Shown here in pieces: positions 5,658 through 9,232 of a DNA stretch of 9,232 bases. Source of the stretch: Actinomycetes bacterium (GTDB lineage Bacteria > Actinomycetota > Actinomycetes > S36-B12); contig JAUHZW010000072.1 of NCBI GenBank assembly GCA_030425745.1, forward strand, positions 1-9,232. The letters are read 5' to 3'. Below the pieces are notes generated by a model that had not been told where the DNA came from, searched no databases, and worked only from the letters and a program-made list of their open reading frames with translations. The first letter of the stretch is position 1. Each line of letters starts with the position of its first letter. Position numbers and translations under genes: made by a program.

Positions 5658-6257
5658 GTGCTTCCCCGCGCCATCAGGGCCCCTCTCATCGCCGCTCTCG
5701 TGACTGCCCTCGCTGTCACCGTTCTGCCGCTTCCTGCGGCGAGCGCCGACCCCCGGCCTGAGCCGACCCAGGCGTCCGCCGCGAAGGTCGCCAAGGACCG
5801 CTACGCGATTGGTGACTCGGTCATGCTGGGTGCCAAGTCGATCCTCAAGCGCCGGGGCTTCACGGTCAATGCGACGGTCAGTCGGCAGAGCTACTCCGCA
5901 CCGGGCATGGTCCGCCGCAAGGGCGCGAAGCTTCCGGCCAACCTCGTCGTCCACCTCGGTACCAACGGCACGTTCCCGCTGTCGACCTGCCGCAAGCTGG
6001 TCAAGAACGCCGGTCCGTCGCGCAAGGTCTTCCTCGTGACGGTGTTCGTTCCCCGCAGCTGGGAGAAGTCCAACAACGCCACGATCCGCAAGTGCGCCTC
6101 GTCCTTCCCGGAGGGCCGGGTCACCGTGATCGACTGGAATGCCGCGGCCCGGCAGCATCCGGACTGGCTCTACTCCGACCGGACCCACTTGAAACCCTCG
6201 GGGGCCAAGGGCTTCGCCCGTCTCATCGATCGCGCGGTCGACTCCGCGGGAGCCTGA
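5658..6257 (+). CDS. Secreted SGNH hydrolase-like protein (OatA C-terminal-domain type)
   Basis: The 199-residue protein begins with a clear Sec signal peptide: basic MLPRAIR, hydrophobic core LIAALVTALAVTVLPLP, and AASA before DPRP. The mature part carries SGNH/GDSL-hydrolase blocks: block I IGDSVMLGA with Ser54, block III HLGTNG with Asn103, and block V SDRTHLKPSGAKGF with Asp174 and His177. This arrangement is like the extracellular domain of actinobacterial OatA-type O-acetyltransferases, but the large membrane acyltransferase-3 domain is absent. It probably acts outside the membrane as an esterase or acyl transferase on peptidoglycan or cell-wall glycan; the substrate is unknown. Only GTG 5658 gives a full signal peptide, and the 38-base gap before it contains a possible leaderless promoter. 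It is followed by a 205-base regulatory region. Confidence 0.75.
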   Translation: MLPRAIRAPLIAALVTALAVTVLPLPAASADPRPEPTQASAAKVAKDRYAIGDSVMLGAKSILKRRGFTVNATVSRQSYSAPGMVRRKGAKLPANLVVHLGTNGTFPLSTCRKLVKNAGPSRKVFLVTVFVPRSWEKSNNATIRKCASSFPEGRVTVIDWNAAARQHPDWLYSDRTHLKPSGAKGFARLIDRAVDSAGA

Positions 6258-6270
6258 CTCCCATCGTTCG

Positions 6271-6286
6271 TGTGCCGTGGGTCACG
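6271..6286 (+). promoter_or_regulatory. CRP/GlxR-like box 1 upstream of pckG
   Basis: TGTGCCGTGGGTCACG keeps the TGTG-N7-TCAC core of cAMP receptor protein family sites (TGTGA-N6-TCACA). It is 32 bases upstream of box 2. Taken alone it would be a weak call; its phasing with the other two raises it. Confidence 0.4.
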
Positions 6287-6302
6287 GGCAGCCGATGGGT
6301 CC

Positions 6303-6318
6303 TGTGCGCTGGGTCACG
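6303..6318 (+). promoter_or_regulatory. CRP/GlxR-like box 2 upstream of pckG
   Basis: TGTGCGCTGGGTCACG has the same TGTG-N7-TCAC core as boxes 1 and 3, and shares GGGTCACG with box 1. It starts 32 bases after box 1 and 33 bases before box 3, that is, close to three helical turns each, so the sites would lie on one face of the DNA. Confidence 0.45.
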
Positions 6319-6335
6319 CGGAGGCCCCGACCGCC

Positions 6336-6351
6336 TGTGCACTTGATCACA
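6336..6351 (+). promoter_or_regulatory. CRP/GlxR-like box 3 upstream of pckG (best match)
   Basis: TGTGCACTTGATCACA differs from the palindrome TGTGA-N6-TCACA only at the fifth base. It lies inside a longer inverted repeat, CCTGTG (6334-6339) and CACAGG (6348-6353). This is the expected form of a site for the CRP/FNR family, such as GlxR of corynebacteria or CRP of mycobacteria, which respond to cAMP. Its centre is about 119 bases before the pckG start codon. TTGATC inside it (6343-6348) could be a -35 element, in which case binding would affect RNA polymerase directly. Confidence 0.55.
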
Positions 6352-6386
6352 GGACAGCGTTTTCATGCGGAATCCGGGGGGTCGTA

Positions 6387-6400
6387 ACCCGCGAGCGGGT
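6387..6400 (+). promoter_or_regulatory. Inverted repeat in the pckG upstream region
   Basis: ACCCGC (6387-6392) and GCGGGT (6395-6400) form a perfect 6-bp inverted repeat around GA. It may be an operator for a second regulator or a short hairpin in the 5' leader. GGGT at 6379-6382 can also pair with ACCC at 6387-6390, so two exclusive foldings are possible. Where transcription starts is not known, so I cannot say whether it lies in DNA control space or in RNA. Confidence 0.3.
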
Positions 6401-6462
6401 GCATGCTTGGCACCTGCCCCGTTGTGCCGCGGGGCCAACCTTCGATCGCAACGGAGCGATTC

Positions 6463-8298
6463 ATGAGCACTTCTGCTGTGAGCATTCCCGGTCTGGACAA
6501 TCCGCCCACCTCCAACGCCAAGCTGATCGCGTGGGTCGAGGAGATCGCCGCCCTCACCAAGCCCGATCGGGTCGTCTGGGCCGATGGCTCGGAGGAGGAG
6601 TGGCAGCGGCTCACGCAGGAGATGGTCGACGCCGGAACGTTCATCCGGCTCAACGAGGAGATCCGTCCTAACTCCTTCCTGGCCCGCTCGGACCCCAGCG
6701 ACGTCGCCCGTGTCGAGGACCGCACCTTCATCTGCTCTGAGCGTGAGGAGGATGCCGGCCCGACCAACAACTGGGCCGCCCCGGCGGAGATGCGCGGCAT
6801 CCTGGCCGAGAAGTTCGACGGCTGCATGCGCGGTCGCACGATGTACGTCATCCCCTTCTCAATGGGCCCGCTGGGCTCGCGCATCTCGCAGCTCGGCGTG
6901 GAGATCAGCGACTCCCCCTACGTCGTCACCAACATGCGCATCATGACCCGCATGGGACAGGCCGCTCTGGACGAGATCGGTGCCGAGGGCGACTTCGTGC
7001 CCGCCGTCCACACCGTGGGCTACCCGCTGGTTGATGCCGAGGGCAACGCCCGGCCCGATGTCGTGTGGCCGTGCAACGAGGAGAAGTACATCGTCCACTA
7101 CCCGGAGACCCGGGAGATCTGGTCGTACGGATCCGGCTACGGCGGCAATGCTCTGCTCGGCAAGAAGTGCTTCGCCCTGCGCATCGCCTCCGCCATGGCC
7201 CGCGACGAGGGCTGGATGGCCGAGCACATGCTGATCCTGAAGCTGACGTCGCCAGCCGGGAAGACGCACTACATCACCGGCGCCTTCCCCTCGGCCTGCG
7301 GCAAGACGAACCTCGCGATGCTCGAGCCGACCATCCCCGGCTGGACCGTCGAGACCGTCGGCGATGACATCGCCTGGATGCGCTTCGGCGAGGACGGCCG
7401 CCTCTACGCGATCAATCCCGAGGCCGGCTTCTTCGGGGTTGCGCCGGGTACCGGCATGGACACCAACGCCAACGCCATCCGCACCCTGACGGGCAACTGC
7501 ATCTTCACCAACGTCGCTCTCACCGATGACGGTGACATCTGGTGGGAGGGGCTCACGCCCGAGGCTCCGTCGCACCTGATCGACTGGAAGGGTCGCGACT
7601 GGACCCCGGAGTCCGACGAGCCGTCCGCGCACCCGAACGCCCGCTTCACCGCCCCGGCCTCGCAGTGCCCGTCGATCGCCCCCAACTGGGAGGATCCGGC
7701 CGGCGTGCCGATCGACGCCGTGCTGTTCGGGGGGCGTCGAGCCACCAACGTCCCGCTCGTCACGGAGTCCTTCGACTGGGAGCACGGGGTGTTCCTCGGT
7801 GCGACCGTGTCCAGCGAGATGACGGCGGCGGCTGTCGGCGGCGTCGGCCAGCTGCGGCGTGACCCGTTCGCGATGCTGCCCTTCTGCGGCTACAACATGG
7901 CCGACTACTGGGGGCACTGGCTGAAGATCGGCACCATGTCGGATGCCGCCAACCTGCCGCGCATCTACGCCGTCAACTGGTTCCGCAAGGATGCCGACGG
8001 CAAGTTCATCTGGCCCGGCTTCGGCGACAACTCCCGAGTGCTCGACTGGATCATCCGCCGGCTGGACGGCACGGCCGAGGCGGTCGACAGCGCCATCGGA
8101 CGACTCCCCGCCGCTGGCGAGATCGACATCGAGGGCCTGGCTCTGACGCAGGACCAGATGGCCGAGCTGTTCGCCATCGACCCGGTGACATGGTCGGCTG
8201 AGGCTGACCTCACGGACGAGTACTTCGACAAGTTCGGGGATCGTGTTCCGGCCGAGCTTCGTCAGCAGCTCGCCGACCTGAAGTCGCGCCTGGCCTGA
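6463..8298 (+). CDS. pckG: Phosphoenolpyruvate carboxykinase, GTP-dependent
   Basis: The 611-residue cytoplasmic enzyme converts oxaloacetate and GTP to phosphoenolpyruvate, GDP and CO2, the first committed step of gluconeogenesis. All family landmarks are visible: MYVIPFSMGPLGS and the SYGSGYGGNALLGKK segment for substrate and Mn2+ binding, the P-loop FPSACGKTN with the reactive Cys279 and Lys281, kinase-2 VGDDIAWM (Asp301, Asp302), NPEAGFFGVAPGTG, FGGRRATNVPLV, and the C-terminal NWFRKDADGKFIWPGFGDN. The size matches bacterial GTP enzymes of about 600 residues, and the type is usual in actinobacteria. I chose ATG 6463, with GGAG at 6453-6456, over an in-frame upstream ATG at 6403 whose extra 20 residues (MLGTCPVVPRGQPS...) lie over the leader and are not family-like. 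The 205-base upstream region carries three phased CRP/GlxR-like boxes, which suggests cAMP- or carbon-dependent control. It is followed by a convergent gene and a shared hairpin. Confidence 0.96.
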   Translation: MSTSAVSIPGLDNPPTSNAKLIAWVEEIAALTKPDRVVWADGSEEEWQRLTQEMVDAGTFIRLNEEIRPNSFLARSDPSDVARVEDRTFICSEREEDAGPTNNWAAPAEMRGILAEKFDGCMRGRTMYVIPFSMGPLGSRISQLGVEISDSPYVVTNMRIMTRMGQAALDEIGAEGDFVPAVHTVGYPLVDAEGNARPDVVWPCNEEKYIVHYPETREIWSYGSGYGGNALLGKKCFALRIASAMARDEGWMAEHMLILKLTSPAGKTHYITGAFPSACGKTNLAMLEPTIPGWTVETVGDDIAWMRFGEDGRLYAINPEAGFFGVAPGTGMDTNANAIRTLTGNCIFTNVALTDDGDIWWEGLTPEAPSHLIDWKGRDWTPESDEPSAHPNARFTAPASQCPSIAPNWEDPAGVPIDAVLFGGRRATNVPLVTESFDWEHGVFLGATVSSEMTAAAVGGVGQLRRDPFAMLPFCGYNMADYWGHWLKIGTMSDAANLPRIYAVNWFRKDADGKFIWPGFGDNSRVLDWIIRRLDGTAEAVDSAIGRLPAAGEIDIEGLALTQDQMAELFAIDPVTWSAEADLTDEYFDKFGDRVPAELRQQLADLKSRLA

Positions 8299-8315
8299 AC
8301 GGCGCCAGTCCGGAC

Positions 8316-8341
8316 GGCCGGCGCGCTACTGCGCGTCGGCC
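8316..8341. terminator. Hairpin between convergent pckG and OTC genes, possible bidirectional terminator
   Basis: GGCCGGCGCGC (8316-8326) pairs with GCGCGTCGGCC (8331-8341) to give an 11-bp stem with one G-U pair and a TACT loop. It begins 18 bases after the pckG stop and includes the last codons and stop (8326-8328) of the minus-strand gene. There is no U-tract on either side, which is common for actinobacterial terminator-like hairpins, so termination is inferred from stem strength and position. Confidence 0.5.
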
Positions 8342-9232
8342 AGAGCGGACACCAGCACGGCCTTGATCGTGTGCAGGCGGTTCTCCGCCTGATCGAACAC
8401 GATGCTGGCTGGTGACTCGAAGACGGCGTCAGACACCTCGACCCCGTCAAGCAGCCCGAACTCCTCGGCCACTCGACGGCCGACGGCCGTGTTCTGATCG
8501 TGGTAGGCCGGCAGGCAGTGCATGAACTTCGCGTCCGGGCGCCCTGTCATCGCCATCAGGTCGGCGTCCACCCGGTAGGGCCGCAGAAGCTCGACTCGGC
8601 GAGCCCACTCCTCCTCCGGCTCGCCCATGGACACCCAGATGTCGGTGTGGACGAACTCGGCGTTGGCCAGGCCCAGCTGCACGTCCTCGGTGATGGTGAT
8701 GTGCGCCCCCGATGCGGCTGCGAGCTCGCGGGCCATCGTCTGGATGTCATCGGCCGGCCAGAGCGCCTGCGGTGCCACGATCCGGACGTCGGCCCCCATG
8801 ATCGCCCCCATCACCAGCAGGGAGTTGCCCATGTTGTACCGGGCATCGCCCACATAGGCGTAGCGCAGCGCCTCCGAGGGCGTCGATGTGTGCTCACGCA
8901 TGGTGAGGAAGTCGGCGAGCATCTGGGTCGGATGCCACAGATCGGTCAGCCCGTTGAAGACCGGGACATCCGCGTACCGGGCGAGCTCGCGCACAGTGTC
9001 GTGGCTGGCTCCCCGGTACTCGATGCCGTCGTAGAAGCGTGACAGGACCCGGGCCGTGTCGGCGATCGACTCCTTGTGGCCGACCTGGCTGCTGCTGGGG
9101 TCGAGCACCGTGACGTTGCCGCCCTGATGTCGCATCGCGAGCTCGAAGGCGACGCGGGTCCGCGTGGACGTCTTCTCGAAGATGAGGGCGACCTCCTTGC
9201 CCCGCAGCCGAGGAGTCTCGACCCCGGCCCGG
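8326..9232 (-). CDS. arcB: Ornithine carbamoyltransferase, ArcB/ArgI type (N-terminus cut by the window end)
   Basis: The reading frame is open from the stop at 8326-8328 to the right edge. An ATG at 9135 is internal, because family sequence continues upstream of it (LRGKEVALIFEKTSTRTRVA). About 301 residues are visible, so roughly 30 N-terminal ones are missing. The enzyme joins carbamoyl phosphate and ornithine to citrulline, or runs in reverse in arginine breakdown. Key motifs are the carbamoyl-phosphate loop STRTR (9154-9168), HPTQ (8923-8934) and HCLP (8509-8520) with the catalytic Cys. The long insertion after HCLP (AYHDQNTAVGRRVAEEFGLL) and the ending VFESPASIVFDQAENRLHT resemble enterobacterial ArgI and catabolic ArcB. 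The shorter anabolic ArgF of most actinobacteria differs there. I therefore favour the arginine deiminase pathway; arcA should lie upstream, outside the window. The enzyme is certain, the catabolic role less so. Confidence 0.9.
   Translation of the reverse strand, partial: RAGVETPRLRGKEVALIFEKTSTRTRVAFELAMRHQGGNVTVLDPSSSQVGHKESIADTARVLSRFYDGIEYRGASHDTVRELARYADVPVFNGLTDLWHPTQMLADFLTMREHTSTPSEALRYAYVGDARYNMGNSLLVMGAIMGADVRIVAPQALWPADDIQTMARELAAASGAHITITEDVQLGLANAEFVHTDIWVSMGEPEEEWARRVELLRPYRVDADLMAMTGRPDAKFMHCLPAYHDQNTAVGRRVAEEFGLLDGVEVSDAVFESPASIVFDQAENRLHTIKAVLVSALADAQ

Noticed and set aside
6336..6353. Inverted repeat CCTGTG...CACAGG as a terminator of the SGNH gene
   Set aside because: The stem is only 6 bp with no U-tract, and it matches a CRP-family site better; it also repeats in two upstream copies with constant spacing.
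6403..6462. Upstream ATG 6403 as the pckG start
   Set aside because: It adds 20 residues unlike the family over the leader; ATG 6463 has a well-spaced GGAG and gives the usual length.
6859..7917. 352-codon minus-strand ORF opposite pckG
   Set aside because: Antisense shadow; it has no family features and pckG is complete on the plus strand.
1..9232. CRISPR array, tRNA/rRNA gene, insertion sequence or defence island
   Set aside because: I saw no regularly spaced direct repeats, no cloverleaf or rRNA segment, no transposase and no terminal inverted repeats. The repeats before pckG are operator-like and only 16 bases each.

Overview
The window is a composite. The right three quarters (about 2100 to 9232) is high-GC DNA with strongly G/C-ending codons. 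It carries a GTP-type PEP carboxykinase and a Cu+-exporting P-type ATPase preceded by what looks like the tail of a CopZ gene, which together suggest an actinobacterium. The left quarter (about 175 to 2040) has less biased codon use and carries part of the tail operon of a long-tailed (siphovirus-like) phage or prophage, probably of a proteobacterium. The first ~170 bases are a third piece: the 3' end of a sugar-nucleotide epimerase/decarboxylase gene and the signal-peptide start of the next gene. Joins lie near 165-185, 2030-2060 and 2095-2125. Between the last two is about 60 bases that read like an ABC-exporter membrane segment. Assembly chimerism is the simplest explanation for the joins, with true recombination as the alternative.

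Layout. 1-72: C-terminal 23 codons of a UDP-glucuronate decarboxylase-like SDR enzyme. 76-384: an ORF that begins as a secreted protein and ends as a DUF3168-like tail terminator. 388-573: small unknown phage gene. 578-970: major tail tube protein. 970-1404: tail assembly chaperone G, with a -1 slippery heptamer (A AAA AAC, 1371-1377) giving a G-T fusion that ends at 1523. 1516 to about 2040: N-terminal part of the tape measure protein. About 2098-2142: likely end of copZ. 2181-4445: copA. 4453-5619: MalY/PatB-type PLP C-S lyase. 5658-6257: secreted SGNH hydrolase-like protein, possibly leaderless. 6258-6462: regulatory region with three CRP/GlxR-like boxes at 32-33 bp spacing. 6463-8298: pckG. 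8316-8341: hairpin between convergent genes. 8326-9232 on the minus strand: ornithine carbamoyltransferase of the ArcB/ArgI type, cut by the window end.

How the genes work together. The phage genes form one translationally coupled tail-building module: terminator, tube, chaperones, tape measure. The chromosomal part is ordinary metabolism: copper export, sulfur amino acid metabolism, an envelope enzyme, gluconeogenesis and arginine/ornithine conversion. I see no new defence or mobile system. The observations most worth a second look are the in-frame junctions, the G/GT frameshift cassette and the helically phased triple operator in front of pckG.
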